Source: Bradyrhizobium sp. CB1015
Lineage (GTDB): Bacteria; Pseudomonadota; Alphaproteobacteria; Rhizobiales; Xanthobacteraceae
DNA length: 64,000 bases
Direction: 5' to 3'
Assembly: GCF_025200925.1 (NCBI RefSeq)
Contig: NZ_CP104174.1
Location: 6,262,001 to 6,326,000, forward strand
Shown: positions 35,892 through 46,300 of the stretch, piece by piece
How positions within the stretch are numbered: position 1 is the first letter of the stretch
Layout of the letters: every line of letters begins with the position of its first letter
Made by a program: the position numbers and the translations under genes
Notes under the pieces: model-generated
Databases searched by the model: none
Seen by the model: the letters and a program-made list of their open reading frames with translations, nothing else
Told to the model about the DNA's origin: nothing

Positions 35892-36639
35892 TGACCGCCT
35901 CCTCGCCGAGATAGACCGCCTTCACTTGCGGATCGCGCGCGACCTCTTCGGGCGGGCCTTCGGTCAGCAGCGCGCCCGAGACCAGCACCGAGATGCGATC
36001 AGCGAAAGAGAAGACGAGGTCCATGTCGTGCTCGATCAACAGCACGGTGACGTCCCGCGGCAGGCTGCCGACGACGGCGAGAATATCGTGGCGCTCGCTC
36101 TCGGGTACGCCGGCGGCGGGCTCGTCGAGCAGCAGCACGCGCGGCTTGGCTGCAATGGCGACCGCGATCTCGAGCAGGCGCTGCTTGCCGTAGGGCAGCG
36201 TCACGGTCTGCTCGTTCATGACATCGAGCAGGTGGAAGCGGGAGAGCAGATCGGCGATCTCGCCATTGACGTCGCTGCGCGTGCCCATCCGTCGCCACCA
36301 GTCGCCGCCATGGCCGAGGCGCTCGGAGACGGCAAGGCCGATGGTCTCAAGCGGCGTAAGATCAGGATAGAGCTGGTTGATCTGGAAGGTGCGCGACAGG
36401 CCGCGCAACACGCGCTTGTGCACCGGCAGATCAGTGATGTCCTGGCCTTCGAGCAGGATGCGGCCAGAGTTCGGCTTCAGCACGCCGGTGAGCTGGTTGA
36501 TGACCGTGGTCTTGCCGGCACCGTTCGGGCCGATCAGCGCGTGGCGGGCGCCCTGCTCGACCTTCAAGGACAGATCGCGGGTGACGCGCAGGCCGCCGAA
36601 CTGCTTTTCGAGATTTTGAGTTTCGAGCGCGATGGTCAT
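35884..36639 (-). CDS. livG: Branched-chain amino-acid-type ABC transporter, ATPase LivG
   Basis: A 251-aa ATPase: Walker A GPNGAGKTT, the Q-loop-to-signature helical insert containing RLGHGGDWWRRMG that marks LivG, the diverged signature LPYGKQRLLEIAVAIA, Walker B VLLLDEPAAGVP, and LLIEHDMDLVFSFADRI with the switch histidine. It overlaps livM by 4 bp and livF by 8 bp, so expression is tightly coupled. Confidence 0.92.
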   Translation of the reverse strand: MTIALETQNLEKQFGGLRVTRDLSLKVEQGARHALIGPNGAGKTTVINQLTGVLKPNSGRILLEGQDITDLPVHKRVLRGLSRTFQINQLYPDLTPLETIGLAVSERLGHGGDWWRRMGTRSDVNGEIADLLSRFHLLDVMNEQTVTLPYGKQRLLEIAVAIAAKPRVLLLDEPAAGVPESERHDILAVVGSLPRDVTVLLIEHDMDLVFSFADRISVLVSGALLTEGPPEEVARDPQVKAVYLGEEAVNV

Positions 36640-37664
36640 GAATCGCTCTCCGGCACGGCGACGATCGCCTTGCGGCCCGCAATCTGCCTGATGATCAGGT
36701 TCGGCACATACAGCACCCAGCGATGCAGGCGCTGGCGGCCGACCAGCACGACCACCACCAGCACGAGGCCGATCCAGAACTGCCAGTATTGCGGCGTGAT
36801 GGTCGAGAACAATTCCTGGAGCATGCGGAAGATCACCGCGCCGATCAGCCCGCCGTAGAGATAGCCGGTGCCGCCGATGACCAGCACCAGCATCAGGTCC
36901 GCCGAGCGTTCGAAGGCGAACACGTCGAGCGAGGCGATCGCGGTCGTCTGGGTGAACAGCGCCCCCGCAATGCCGGCATAGAACGCGGCCAGCGTATAGA
37001 TCGCGATCAGGCGACGGTTGACCGGAATGCCGATGGCGGCGGCCCGGAGCGGATTGTTCTTGATGGCGCGCAGCGACAGGCCAAACGGGGAATGCACGAC
37101 GCGGCGGGCGAACAGGAACAGCAGAAACAACACGGCGAGCGAATAAAAGAAGCCGGCCTTGCCGAACATGTCGAAGGGGATCTGGCCGAAGATCGGCTGC
37201 ATCTCGATGCCCTGCAGGCCGTCGGTCCCGCCGGTGATGTTGGAAAAGCGTTCGGCGAGCGCTTCCAGCAACAGCGCGATGCCGAGCGTCACCATCAGGC
37301 GCGTCAGGTCGATGCCGCGGATCACCAGAAAGCTGGTGGCAAAGCCGAGCACCATGGCGGCAAGGCCGGCGACGATCAGCGCCAGCACGGGCTCCTTGAC
37401 GATGCCGTGCAGCGCCAGCAGCCCCGCGGCATAGGCGCCGACGCCGAAGAACGCCGCATGGCCCAGCGAGACGATGCCGGCATAGCCGAGGATGAGATCG
37501 AGCGACATCGCGAACAGCGCGAGGCGCAGGATGTCGGTCATGATCAGATAGCGCGACGGAAATGCGAAACCGCAGGCCAGCACAATCAGCCAGAACGCGA
37601 TTTCGCCATAGTGCCAGCGCGCCTGGCGCTGGGCATGATGGCCGACGTCGGAAGCAGCGCTCAT
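36636..37664 (-). CDS. livM: Branched-chain amino-acid-type ABC transporter, permease LivM
   Basis: A 342-aa inner-membrane permease with about eight to ten helices and the LivM-type loop YAGIVSLGHAAFFGVGAYAAG followed by the EAA-like segment SLRAIKNNPLRAAAIGIPV that contacts the ATPases. ATG 37664 is chosen; an in-frame TTG at 37676 would overlap the livH stop and add four residues, so a coupled TTG start is a real alternative. Confidence 0.9.
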   Translation of the reverse strand: MSAASDVGHHAQRQARWHYGEIAFWLIVLACGFAFPSRYLIMTDILRLALFAMSLDLILGYAGIVSLGHAAFFGVGAYAAGLLALHGIVKEPVLALIVAGLAAMVLGFATSFLVIRGIDLTRLMVTLGIALLLEALAERFSNITGGTDGLQGIEMQPIFGQIPFDMFGKAGFFYSLAVLFLLFLFARRVVHSPFGLSLRAIKNNPLRAAAIGIPVNRRLIAIYTLAAFYAGIAGALFTQTTAIASLDVFAFERSADLMLVLVIGGTGYLYGGLIGAVIFRMLQELFSTITPQYWQFWIGLVLVVVVLVGRQRLHRWVLYVPNLIIRQIAGRKAIVAVPESDS

Positions 37665-37672
37665 CGGTGAAC

Positions 37673-38542
37673 TCAACGCGCGGCCGTGCGGCCGAACAGG
37701 CCGTTCGGGCGCCAGATCAGGATCACGATCATCATGGTGTAGATCACGAAGGGGCCCATCTTCGGCACGTAATATTTGCCGGCGACGTCGCCGATGCCGA
37801 GCAGCAGCGAGGCGAGGAACGGGCCCGTTATCGAGGACGAGCCGCCGACGGTGACCACGATCAGGAAGTAGATCATGAACTTCAGCGGGAAATACGGATC
37901 GAGGCCGAGGATCTCGGCGCTAAGCGCGCCGCCGAGGCCGGCGAGCCCGCAACCGAAGGCAAAGGTGAAGGCGAACACCTGCGGCACGTTGATGCCGAGA
38001 CCGCTCGCGGCGCGGGGGTCATCGACCGCGGCGCGCAGCCGGCTCCCGAAGCGCGTCTTCGCCAGCACCATTTGAAGCGCGATGGTCAGCAGGCCGCAGA
38101 TCACGATGATCATCAGCCGGTAGCGGCCGATGCCGACGCCGAACAGGTCGAACTGGCCCTGGAGTGCGGCGGGCAAATTGATGAAGACCCGCGAGGACCC
38201 CTGGATGTAATCGACGGCTGCCACCGACATGAAGGTCAGGCCGATCGTGAACAGCACCTGGTCGAGATGGCTGCGGGTGTAGAGATGACGGTACAGCGTC
38301 CGTTCGAGCGCGATGCCGATTGCAGCTGAGGAGACGAAAGCGAGCGGCAGGGCGGCAAAGAACGGCCAGCCCATCCGGTTGACCAGCACCATGCAGATAT
38401 AGCCCCCCGCCATCGCGAAGGCGCCGTGGGCGAGATTGACGAAGTTCATCAGACCGAGCGTGACCGCGAGCCCGCAGGCGAGCACGAACAGCAGCATGCC
38501 GTAGGCGACGCCATCGAACAGGTTGGTGAGGATTGCGGTCAT
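37673..38542 (-). CDS. livH: Branched-chain amino-acid-type ABC transporter, permease LivH
   Basis: A 289-aa permease with about eight helices. The N-terminal LFDGVAYGMLLFVLACGLAVTLGLMNFVNLAHGAFAMAGGY is the LivH pattern, and AAVDDPRAASGLGINVPQVFAFTF is the cytoplasmic coupling loop. It is the first permease gene, separated from the binding-protein gene by a 180-bp stretch that contains a palindromic repeat, which may tune the ratio of binding protein to permease. Confidence 0.91.
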   Translation of the reverse strand: MTAILTNLFDGVAYGMLLFVLACGLAVTLGLMNFVNLAHGAFAMAGGYICMVLVNRMGWPFFAALPLAFVSSAAIGIALERTLYRHLYTRSHLDQVLFTIGLTFMSVAAVDYIQGSSRVFINLPAALQGQFDLFGVGIGRYRLMIIVICGLLTIALQMVLAKTRFGSRLRAAVDDPRAASGLGINVPQVFAFTFAFGCGLAGLGGALSAEILGLDPYFPLKFMIYFLIVVTVGGSSSITGPFLASLLLGIGDVAGKYYVPKMGPFVIYTMMIVILIWRPNGLFGRTAAR

Positions 38543-38585
38543 CGGGAGCCGGGAATTATCCTAGGTTCAGCCAAGTGCCTTACTG

Positions 38586-38708
38586 CGCTCCCTCCCCCGC
38601 TTGCGGGGGAGGGCTGGGGAGAGGGTGTTTCCGCAATGGGACAATCCCCAGGAGGAGACAGCCCTCACCCGGCGCTTTGCGCCGACCTCGCCCGCAAGCG
38701 GGAGAGGT
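38586..38708. repeat. Intergenic repeat, CCCTC..GCGGGGGAG type
   Basis: Short hairpins such as CCCCCGCTTGCGGGGG (38590-38605) and CTCGCCCGCAAGCGGGAG (38686-38703) stand at both ends of a GGGGAGAGGG/CCCTCACCCGGCG-containing core. The layout and wording match the element at 50775-50920. It lies between livK and livH inside the operon. Confidence 0.7.
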
Positions 38709-38721
38709 TCAGAAGAGCGCG

Positions 38722-39900
38722 TCACTTCTTGGTCTTGCCGAGATCCTTGACGGCCTCGAAGGTCGCGAACTCGACATTGTAGAGCTCGCCGTCGACCTTC
38801 TCGACCTTGCGGATGTAGATGTTCTGCACGATGTCGCGGGTCTCGGGGTCGATCGAGATCGGGCCGCGCGGGCTTTCCCACTTCTGGCCCTTCATGGCCT
38901 CGATCAGCTTGTCGCCGTTGGTGTCGCCGCCGGTCTTCTTCAGCGCCTCGTAGATCAGGTGGATGCCGTCATAGCCGCTCACCGCCATGAAGCCCGGACG
39001 GTTGCCGAAGGCCTTCTTGTAGGCCGCGACGAAATCCTTGTTCATCTGCGAGGGGTGCGCCGCGGAATAGAGATGCGCGGTGACCGTGCCGAGCACGGCG
39101 TCGCCCATGTTGTTGAGCAGATCGTCGTCCGTCACGTCGCCCGGCCCGATCACCTTGATGCCGGCCTTGTCGAGGCCACGCTCGGCATATTGCTTCATGA
39201 AGTTGCCGCCCTGGCCCGCCGGCACGAACACGAAGATCGCATCCGGCTTGGCGTCCTTCATGCGCTGCAGGAACGGCGCGAAATCGGGGTTTTGCAAGGG
39301 CGTCTTGACCTCTTCGACCACCTCGCCGCCGCCCGCGGTGAAGTTCTGCTTGAAGAAGTTCAGCGCGTCATTGCCCGGCGCGTAGTCCGAGGTCAGCGTC
39401 GCGACCTTCTTGATGCCGTTCTTCACCGCCCAATCGCCGATGATGGTCGAGGACTGCGCCAGCGTGAAGCTGGTGCGCACGATATAGGGCGAGCGCTCGG
39501 TGATGATGGAGGTGCCCGCTGCCATCACGACTTCCGGGATCTTGGCCTGCGTTGCCAGCGGCGCTGCGGCGAGTGCGGCCGGCGTCACGCCGAAGCCGGC
39601 GATGAAATTGACCTTGTCGTTGACGATCAGCTCCTGCGCGGCGGTCTTGGTCTTATCCGGGATCGCGGCGTCGTCCTTCAGGATGATCTCGACCTTCTTG
39701 CCGGCTACGGTGTCGCCCTTCTGCTGCATGTAGAGCTTGATCGCGTTCTCGATCTGCTTGCCGGTCGAGGCCTGGCCGCCGGTCATTGGCAGGATCAGCC
39801 CGATCTTGACCGCGTCTTCCGCCTTGGCGGGCGCGACGGCCGCAAGGCCCGCGATAGCAACGACCGCTGCGGTACGTGAAAAAATCCTGCATCCGAACAT
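38722..39900 (-). CDS. livK: Periplasmic binding protein of the first Liv system
   Basis: A 392-aa type I periplasmic binding protein. The signal peptide FSRTAAVVAIAGLAAVAPAKA is followed by EDAVKIGLILPMTGGQASTG, the usual entry to domain 1, and it continues with VIGPGDVTDDDLLNNMGD and SGYDGIHLIYEALKKTGGD. The start at 39900 has AGGGAGGGACG in front; a further in-frame ATG at 39927 would add nine residues ahead of the signal peptide. It is the promoter-proximal gene of livK-H-M-G-F-MetE-like and therefore likely the most expressed. Confidence 0.9.
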   Translation of the reverse strand: MFGCRIFSRTAAVVAIAGLAAVAPAKAEDAVKIGLILPMTGGQASTGKQIENAIKLYMQQKGDTVAGKKVEIILKDDAAIPDKTKTAAQELIVNDKVNFIAGFGVTPAALAAAPLATQAKIPEVVMAAGTSIITERSPYIVRTSFTLAQSSTIIGDWAVKNGIKKVATLTSDYAPGNDALNFFKQNFTAGGGEVVEEVKTPLQNPDFAPFLQRMKDAKPDAIFVFVPAGQGGNFMKQYAERGLDKAGIKVIGPGDVTDDDLLNNMGDAVLGTVTAHLYSAAHPSQMNKDFVAAYKKAFGNRPGFMAVSGYDGIHLIYEALKKTGGDTNGDKLIEAMKGQKWESPRGPISIDPETRDIVQNIYIRKVEKVDGELYNVEFATFEAVKDLGKTKK

Positions 39901-40087
39901 CAGACGTCCCTCCCCTTCATTCCTCACTCTTGTGCGCCGGACCGAGTGCCCGGTCCTTGCCGCGCTTCACTCACGGACAAGCCATGCGGTGCGGCCACAT
40001 GGCGTCCTCTGCAACCCCGTTGTCAATCGGACGTTGGGCGACCATTCGGCGCAAGCCGCGCGATCTGCCTCACCGACGGCGGGGGAT

Positions 40088-40123
40088 ATTTGTACGATTG
40101 TACAAATAAAATGGTCCTGTCAA
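40088..40123 (-). promoter_or_regulatory. Promoter with overlapping palindromic operator upstream of livK
   Basis: On the minus strand TTGACA (40118-40123) and TACAAT (40097-40102) are spaced by 15 bp. A perfect palindrome ATTTGTAC-GATT-GTACAAAT (40088-40107) covers the -10 box. A dimeric repressor (GntR- or TetR-like site geometry) bound there would block the promoter. It lies about 190 bp before the livK start. The gap between 39901 and 40447 holds no other gene I can support. Confidence 0.55.
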
Positions 40124-40311
40124 CGAAAAAGCCCCTGTGACGCTGGGCAGGAGGGCGAGGGCCGCACCACACAGGGATGGAGGATTCCGCCTCTCATTTG
40201 CAGAATCTCGACATCTCGATTGCGTCGCGACGAGACCACCCGACGGCTCATCGAACGACAAATACGCCATGTATACCGTACCAACTGCAGTCACCCCATC
40301 AAGCGCTAAGT

Positions 40312-40341
40312 TTGCTTATTATAGCACCTTCTTTGTATACA
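40312..40341 (+). promoter_or_regulatory. Possible promoter of the small lipoprotein gene
   Basis: TTGCTT (40312-40317) and TATACA (40336-40341) with 18 bp between, in an AT-rich stretch that is unusual for this genome, about 107 bp ahead of the lipoprotein start. The match is moderate, and no transcript evidence is available. Confidence 0.35.
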
Positions 40342-40447
40342 GCTTCGCCCACCCTCGAATAGGCCAATTTTACATGTTGAGAGCTATGGTTCGCCGCTGA
40401 CGCCTATCCGGCGCTCCTCCATCCGCGCCCGATCGGGCACGACAGAG

Positions 40448-40741
40448 ATGTCTATGAGTTCCCGTTCGCTTTCGATCGCCGCTGCAGTCGCCATGCTCGC
40501 TCCCATTCTTGCAGGCTGCGGGACGGTCAATGAAAAGCTCTCCGCCGGCATGGGCGACTACGTCCCGCAATGGGCCGGCGGCTTGCCCGCCGATGCGCCG
40601 CCGCGACCCGGCACGCCGCAATACGACGCCTACATGAAGGAACGCGAGCGCAAGCGGCTAATGCCGGCGGCCGATCGCGAGAAGGAAGAACAGGCCCAGA
40701 AGGGCGCGACGGGGACGACGTCGGCTGGCGCGGTGCGCTGA
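40448..40741 (+). CDS. Small lipoprotein
   Basis: A 97-aa exported lipoprotein. A hydrophobic signal (SLSIAAAVAMLAPI) ends with the lipobox LAGC, with cysteine at about residue 24. The mature part is short, charged and rich in proline, alanine and glycine (WAGGLPADAPPRPGTPQYDAYMKERERKR). No known domain is visible. Starts at 40448 and 40454 (MSMSS) are equally good. It is a single-gene unit followed at once by a palindromic repeat. Confidence 0.75.
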   Translation: MSMSSRSLSIAAAVAMLAPILAGCGTVNEKLSAGMGDYVPQWAGGLPADAPPRPGTPQYDAYMKERERKRLMPAADREKEEQAQKGATGTTSAGAVR

Positions 40742-40748
40742 GGGATAC

Positions 40749-40830
40749 CTGTCATTCCGGGGCGCCTCGCAGAGGCAAACCCGGAATCTCGAGGTTCCGG
40801 GTTCGCGCTTCGCGCGCCCCGGAACGACAG
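40749..40830. repeat. Intergenic palindromic repeat, copy 2
   Basis: CTGTCATTCCGGGG (40749-40762) pairs with CCCCGGAACGACAG (40817-40830) with one mismatch, and CCCGGAAT..GGTTCCGGG lies inside. It is the same design as 29360-29451 and 54265-54368. It fills the gap between the lipoprotein stop and the purU stop. Confidence 0.8.
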
Positions 40831-40834
40831 CGCC

Positions 40835-41698
40835 CTAATCCACGAACACCACGGTCTTGCGACCGTTGAGGATGACGCGGTCGTCGAGATGGTAGCGGAT
40901 GGCCCGCGCCAGCACGCGGCGCTCGATATCACGACCCTTGCGGACCAGATCTTCCGGCGTGTCGCGATGGCTGATGCGCTCGACGTCCTGGTCGATGATC
41001 GGGCCCTCGTCGAGGTCGCGCGTGACGTAATGCGCGGTGGCGCCGATCAGCTTGACGCCGCGCTCATGGGCCTGGTGATAGGGTTTGGCGCCCTTGAAGC
41101 CCGGCAGGAACGAGTGGTGGATGTTGATGCAGCGCCCCGACAGCTTTGCCGAGAGATCGTCGGACAGGATCTGCATGTAGCGGGCGAGCACCACCAGATC
41201 GGTCTTCGTCTTGCCGACGAGGTCCATGATCTGCGCCTCCTGCTGGCGCTTGGTCTCCTTGGTGACGGGCAGGTGGTGGAAGGGGATGCCGCCGAAATCG
41301 AGCCCGGCATAGACCTCGCGCGGATGGTTGGAGACGATCGCGGTTGGAACCATCGGCAATTCGCCGATGCGCCAGCGATAGAGGATGTCGACCAGGCAGT
41401 GATCGGACTTCGACACCAGCAGCATCACCTTGCGATGCGCAGCCCGGTCGCGCATCTGCCACTCCATGCCGAAACGCTCGGCGATCGCGGCAAAGCCGGT
41501 CTGCAGCGCCGACAGCTCCACAGCAAGATCGGCCGCGGTGAACACCACCCGCATGAAGAACTTCTTGGTCTCGACGTCGTCGAACTGCTGGGCGTCGAGG
41601 ATGTTCTGTCCATTATGAGCAAGAAACGTCGACACCGCCGAGACGATGCCGGGGCGATCCGGACAGGACAGGGTCAGAACATATTGATGGTCGGGCAA
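40835..41698 (-). CDS. purU: Formyltetrahydrofolate deformylase
   Basis: A 287-aa enzyme hydrolysing 10-formyl-THF to formate and THF, which balances one-carbon units. An N-terminal ACT domain ([34 protein letters not shown]) is followed by a formyltransferase-like domain with [34 protein letters not shown] and the conserved Asn-His-Asp catalytic set of that fold. No ATG is available at the family start; TTG at 41698 (reading MPDHQYVL) gives exactly the usual length, so a TTG start is assigned. It is divergent from the HemD-family gene. Confidence 0.92.
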   Translation of the reverse strand: MPDHQYVLTLSCPDRPGIVSAVSTFLAHNGQNILDAQQFDDVETKKFFMRVVFTAADLAVELSALQTGFAAIAERFGMEWQMRDRAAHRKVMLLVSKSDHCLVDILYRWRIGELPMVPTAIVSNHPREVYAGLDFGGIPFHHLPVTKETKRQQEAQIMDLVGKTKTDLVVLARYMQILSDDLSAKLSGRCINIHHSFLPGFKGAKPYHQAHERGVKLIGATAHYVTRDLDEGPIIDQDVERISHRDTPEDLVRKGRDIERRVLARAIRYHLDDRVILNGRKTVVFVD

Positions 41699-41839
41699 GA
41701 CTTGGCTCGTGATGAAGGTTTGTGCAGCGGAACATTCCTGCGATTTGCGCCCTGCTCTAGCACCGGCCCGCCCTTGCGCCAATCCCAACCGCGGAGTCAG
41801 GATGAACGGACAATTGCGAATTCTCACCGGAGCATCCCC

Positions 41840-42679
41840 ATGGCCGACCGCTTGAACGGCTACCGCATCCTGATCCTGGAAACGCGTGAGGAGGCGCAGT
41901 TCTCCAAGCTTCTGGCCGAGCAAGGCGCCGAGGTCGTGCAGTGCCCGATGTTCACCATTTGTGATGCGCCGGATCCGGCTCCAGTCGAGGCCTGGATCCG
42001 CCGTGCCATCGACGAGCCCTTCGACGATCTCGTGCTGATGACGGGCGAAGGCCTGCGTCGCATCATGAAGCTCGCCCGCGCCCGCGAGCTCGACACCGCC
42101 CTTGTCGCGGCGCTCGCCCAAGCGCGCAAATTCACCCGCGGCCCGAAGCCGGGCAAGGCACTGCGCGAGATCGGTCTCGAGGCGCAGCAGACCACGGAGA
42201 AGCCGACCACCGAAGGCGTGATCGAGATGCTGGCCAAGCTCGACCTGAAGGGGCGGCGACTAGGTCTCCAGCTCTATCCCGACAAGGACCACAGCGCGCT
42301 GACCGGCGCGCTGGCCGCGCAAGGCGCCGCCGTCGATACCGTGCTGCCCTACGTCTACGATTCCAAGGCTGCCGATGCCAGCATCGTCGCCGCCATTGAC
42401 GAGATGGCAGAGGGACGCATCGACTCCATTGCACTGACCAATCTCGGCCAGGTCCGCCGCCTGATCGAAGCCGCCAAGGCGCATGGCAGTGAGGCGAAGC
42501 TGCGCGCCGGGTTGGAGCGGACGCTGATTGCGTCGGTGGGCCCTGCGGTGTCGGGGGAGCTTACCGCGCACGGCCTGCGCACGGACATCGCACCGGCGGA
42601 TGAGGCCTATTTCATGCGCCCGCTGATTTCGGCGATGGCGGCGGCGCTAGCGGAAAGGACGGCGAAGGCGACGGGTTAA
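41840..42679 (+). CDS. HemD-family protein (uroporphyrinogen-III synthase fold)
   Basis: A 279-aa two-lobed protein. [77 protein letters not shown] and [14 protein letters not shown] follow the HemD order of strands and the conserved threonine/glycine-rich segment between lobes. It may be the true uroporphyrinogen-III synthase or a paralogue, since no other heme gene is nearby, so the symbol is left open. ATG 41840 is the first fitting start. Confidence 0.75.
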   Translation: MADRLNGYRILILETREEAQFSKLLAEQGAEVVQCPMFTICDAPDPAPVEAWIRRAIDEPFDDLVLMTGEGLRRIMKLARARELDTALVAALAQARKFTRGPKPGKALREIGLEAQQTTEKPTTEGVIEMLAKLDLKGRRLGLQLYPDKDHSALTGALAAQGAAVDTVLPYVYDSKAADASIVAAIDEMAEGRIDSIALTNLGQVRRLIEAAKAHGSEAKLRAGLERTLIASVGPAVSGELTAHGLRTDIAPADEAYFMRPLISAMAAALAERTAKATG

Positions 42680-42696
42680 TCGCCAGGCGCCGATTC

Positions 42697-43377
42697 TTAG
42701 CCCGCCACCTGCGAGGCGGCCGACATCAGCTCCTGTGGGCTCGGAGCTCCGAACATGCGCTGGCCGCCGTCGGGGACCTCGGTAAACGTCCAGCGCACGA
42801 TCCCTTCCCGATCGAGCAGGAACTGGCCGAAAAGCTGGCCCTGGCCGGTTGCCGCCATGCGCTGATCGGCCTCCGTGATCTCGTAGCCGTCCTTGTTGTT
42901 GAGGTACTCAGCCGCCGCTGGCCGATTCATCGGCCCGGGTAGTTCGCCGGGCATCTCGACCGGCATGCTCATGACCACATCCATGCCCACCTTGCGCGGC
43001 CATTCGGTCTCGTTCTCCGTGAACTCGATGTTGGGCAGGCCGAACGCGCGGTGCGAGATCCGCTCGGGGTCGGACGCGGCGAGCAGATTGGGCAATGGAT
43101 GATAGCGGAAGTAGAGCCGCGCGCGCTCGATGGGCGTATTCACGACCGTGAGACTTTCGACGCCCTTGTCGCGCAGGGCTGCGTCGAGTTGCGCCTGTGC
43201 CGCGATATGGCGCCGACAGAACGGGCAGTGCAGCCCTCGATACAAGCCGATCAATATCGGACTATGTCCGCGAAAATCCTGGAGCGCGATCGTTCCATCG
43301 CGTGTGATGGCGTCCAGCACGATGTTCGGTGCGCGATCGCCCGGTTGAAGCGGTCCATCGACATGAAGTTCTGACAT
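42697..43377 (-). CDS. AhpC/TSA-type thioredoxin-fold protein (peroxiredoxin-like)
   Basis: A 226-aa thioredoxin-fold protein. PGDRAPNIVLDAITRDGTIALQDFRGHSPILIGLYRG leads into HCPFCRRHIAAQ with a CxxC pair at residues 51 and 54. That pair is unlike the single peroxidatic TxxC of canonical peroxiredoxins and more like a disulfide reductase. The N-terminal half fits the AhpC/TSA profile, and the C-terminal half is longer than usual. No signal peptide. The start at 43377 follows AAGGAG. It lies 21 bp downstream of the cyclase gene on the same strand, so co-expression is likely. Confidence 0.8.
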   Translation of the reverse strand: MSELHVDGPLQPGDRAPNIVLDAITRDGTIALQDFRGHSPILIGLYRGLHCPFCRRHIAAQAQLDAALRDKGVESLTVVNTPIERARLYFRYHPLPNLLAASDPERISHRAFGLPNIEFTENETEWPRKVGMDVVMSMPVEMPGELPGPMNRPAAAEYLNNKDGYEITEADQRMAATGQGQLFGQFLLDREGIVRWTFTEVPDGGQRMFGAPSPQELMSAASQVAG

Positions 43378-43398
43378 GGTTGAACTCCTTCATATGAC

Positions 43399-46300
43399 CT
43401 AGTCAAGAAATGGCAGTACGATCAGCCCGGCGGGATCAAGCCCGTGGCGGGCGCAGACATCATGGGCCAGCGCGAAATATCGGTCGGCCTCGGGCATGTC
43501 GCCTCGATCAAGGCTCAGCGTCGCGAGACCATCATAGCATGGAAAGAGCTGCTGCGGTTCACCGGTTTCGTTCGCCACCTCGATTGCTTCATTGTAGCAG
43601 AGGGCGGCCAGATCGGGGCGGAAATGGCATTGATGGATTTGCCCAAGCACAATCAAGGGCACGGAGAGATGCTCGCGCTGATCGAGCGCACGGTCGATTT
43701 CGATCGCCCTTTCGGCAGCCGGCACCCCTTCCTCGGTACATCTGTCCGTGAAGGTGCAACAGGCAACGGCAAAATTGGCAAGCAGACGCGCCTGGAAGCC
43801 AAGATCCCCGATCTGACGCGCGACATCGAGTCCGCGCCGGCAAACCTCCACGGCTTTCGCCGGGTCAACGATCGTGTAGAGCACACCGAGATTGGTGTAG
43901 CCGCGGCACGCTACGTTAAGGAGCCCGGCCGCTTCGGCGGCCGCGACACTTTGCTCCACCTCACGGACTGCCTCCGCGTGTCGTCCAAGCCGCGCCAGCG
44001 CAACCCCCTTGGTGTTGAGGGCCTCGGCAATGGCACGTGCCGCCTCGAGCCCGGCCTGCTCGTCCGCCGGTACTGACCGTGCATAGCCGAGCGCCTCGTC
44101 TGCCCATCTTGCGGCGGCCACGTGATCGCCCGTCCGAAACGCGAGACGGCCGCGCTCCTGCAAGAGATGCGCCCACTCGATGGGCGCGTCGGTCCCTCCA
44201 AGCAGTTTGGCCGCCTCGGCGTAATGCGTCTCTGCCTTGATCCGCTTGCCGGCATCCCACAGCAATCGGCCAAGCTTGCGAACAATTCGCGCTTCGCCGA
44301 TCCGGTCCTGTATGGCGCGATGCCCCTCCAACGCGCTCTGATAGTGCTCCTCGGCCGTGGTCCGGCGGCCAGCCGCGCCACAGAGGTCCGCAATCCGCTC
44401 GTACAGGACCAGACGTTCCTGCTCCAGTTCGCCGCCGGTCAACAGCACGGCGAGGGCCTGTTGGTAGAGACGGATGGCATCGTCATTGGCATAGCTGGCG
44501 CGTGCGCGATCGCCGGCCGCGCGCAGATAGCGCGCGCCTTTCGGCTTGCTCGCGCTCAGACTGAAGTGATGTCCGAGCAGTATGAGATCTTCGAGACGCT
44601 CGGGATCATTGCCATAGAGCCTCTCGAGCGCTCCACCAATCCGTCCATGAAGCTCGATCCGCCGTTGCAGAAGCAGGTTTTGATAGATCACGTCCTGAAG
44701 CATGGTTTGCGTGAAGCGGTAGGTCCGCAGCGAAATCGAGTTCGAGCCCGCGACCTCCTCGATGATCTCCGCATCGCACAGACGTTCGAGCCCCGCTTCA
44801 ACCCTCGCCGGCTCGGTTGCCGCCGCACCGAGAGCCGCCGTATCAAAACGCGGTCCGATAACCGCAGCCTCCTGTGCCAGGCGGCGTACCGGATGCGGCA
44901 ACCGGTCGAGGCGCGCCAGCAGCAACGCCTGAATGCTTGCCGGAATATCGGCGGCAGCTTCATCCGACGTCATCCGCCACTGCGCGCCGTCGCGCTCCAG
45001 CGTGCCGGCCTCGATGAGGCCCCGTATGATCTCCTCGAGAAAAAGCGGATTGCCGCCAGCGCGATCGAGGATTCGGCTGAACAGGCGTCCCGGTGGGTCA
45101 CGCCAAACGCGACTGAAGTAGGCCGCGATCAGCCTTTGTCCCTCGGCGTCGTCAAGCGGGGGCAGCCGAAGGGTCGTGTGACTGATTTTGCTCGAACCGA
45201 ACTGGTCCAGCTCCAGCATCGGCCGATGCGTAAACAGCAGCATCAGCCGCGTCCGCTCCATTCTGTCCATCAGGAACCGCAACGCTTCAAGAGATACCGC
45301 ATCCGCCCAATGCAGATCCTCGACGATGATCAGCAACGGCGACAGCGCCAGGCGGCGTTCGAAGACGGTGCGTATCGCGAAGAATGTTTGCCGGCGGAGC
45401 TGTTCGGGCTCGACATGCCTGAGCACGGCGTTGGGGTCGCCGAGGCCGAGTACATGCAGATAGAGGGGCATCAGTCGGTCGGCCTCGTCAGTCGCGAGGC
45501 CAAGCTCCGACAGCGCTTCGGCGACCTTCGCCTCCGCCTCTGCGGCGTCGGCCTTCTGCGCGATGCCATAGGCGCTGCGCAGCACGGCGGCGAGTGTGCC
45601 GTAGGATTGTTCGCCCAGCGGCGAGCACGCCGCCCGCCGAATCGCCACGTGTGCAAATCGATCCTCGTCGCGGATACGGGCGGCGAATTCGCTGACCAGG
45701 CGCGTTTTCCCGATGCCGGCTTCACCGACCAGCCGCACCAGTTGAGCCGCGCCGCCGCACGCGAGATCAAGGCTGCCGATGATGCGCGCAAGCTCGGCGT
45801 CGCGCCCGATGAACGGCGCATTGAGGCCAAGCGCGTCGAGGCCGCGTGCCGCACGGGGCGTGTCGAGCGCCTCCTTCAGACGGTGCACCAATACGCTGCC
45901 CATCTTGCCCTTGAGCGAGACCTCGCCAAGCGAGTCATAGGAGAACGCATGCCGCGTCAGACGGTGGGTCAATGGCCCGACCAGCACCTCGCCCGGAGCC
46001 GCCATCGACTGGAGTCGCTGGGCAGTATTCACCGTGTCGCCGGTCACCGAATAGGATTTGGCAACGCCCACACCGATCCCGCCCGTGACGACGTGCCCGG
46101 TGTTGATGCCGACATGGAGCAGCAGCGGTGAACCTGCATACGCCTTCGCGCGTTCGCTGAGACGCGCTGTCCGGCCGAACATGTCGAGCGCAGCGCGGAC
46201 CGCCCGCTCCGGGTCGTCCTCGTGCGCCGCCGGCGCACCAAACAGAGCAAGCAGCGCATCGCCGATGAATTTGTCCACGAAACCGCCAAAGCTTTGCACC

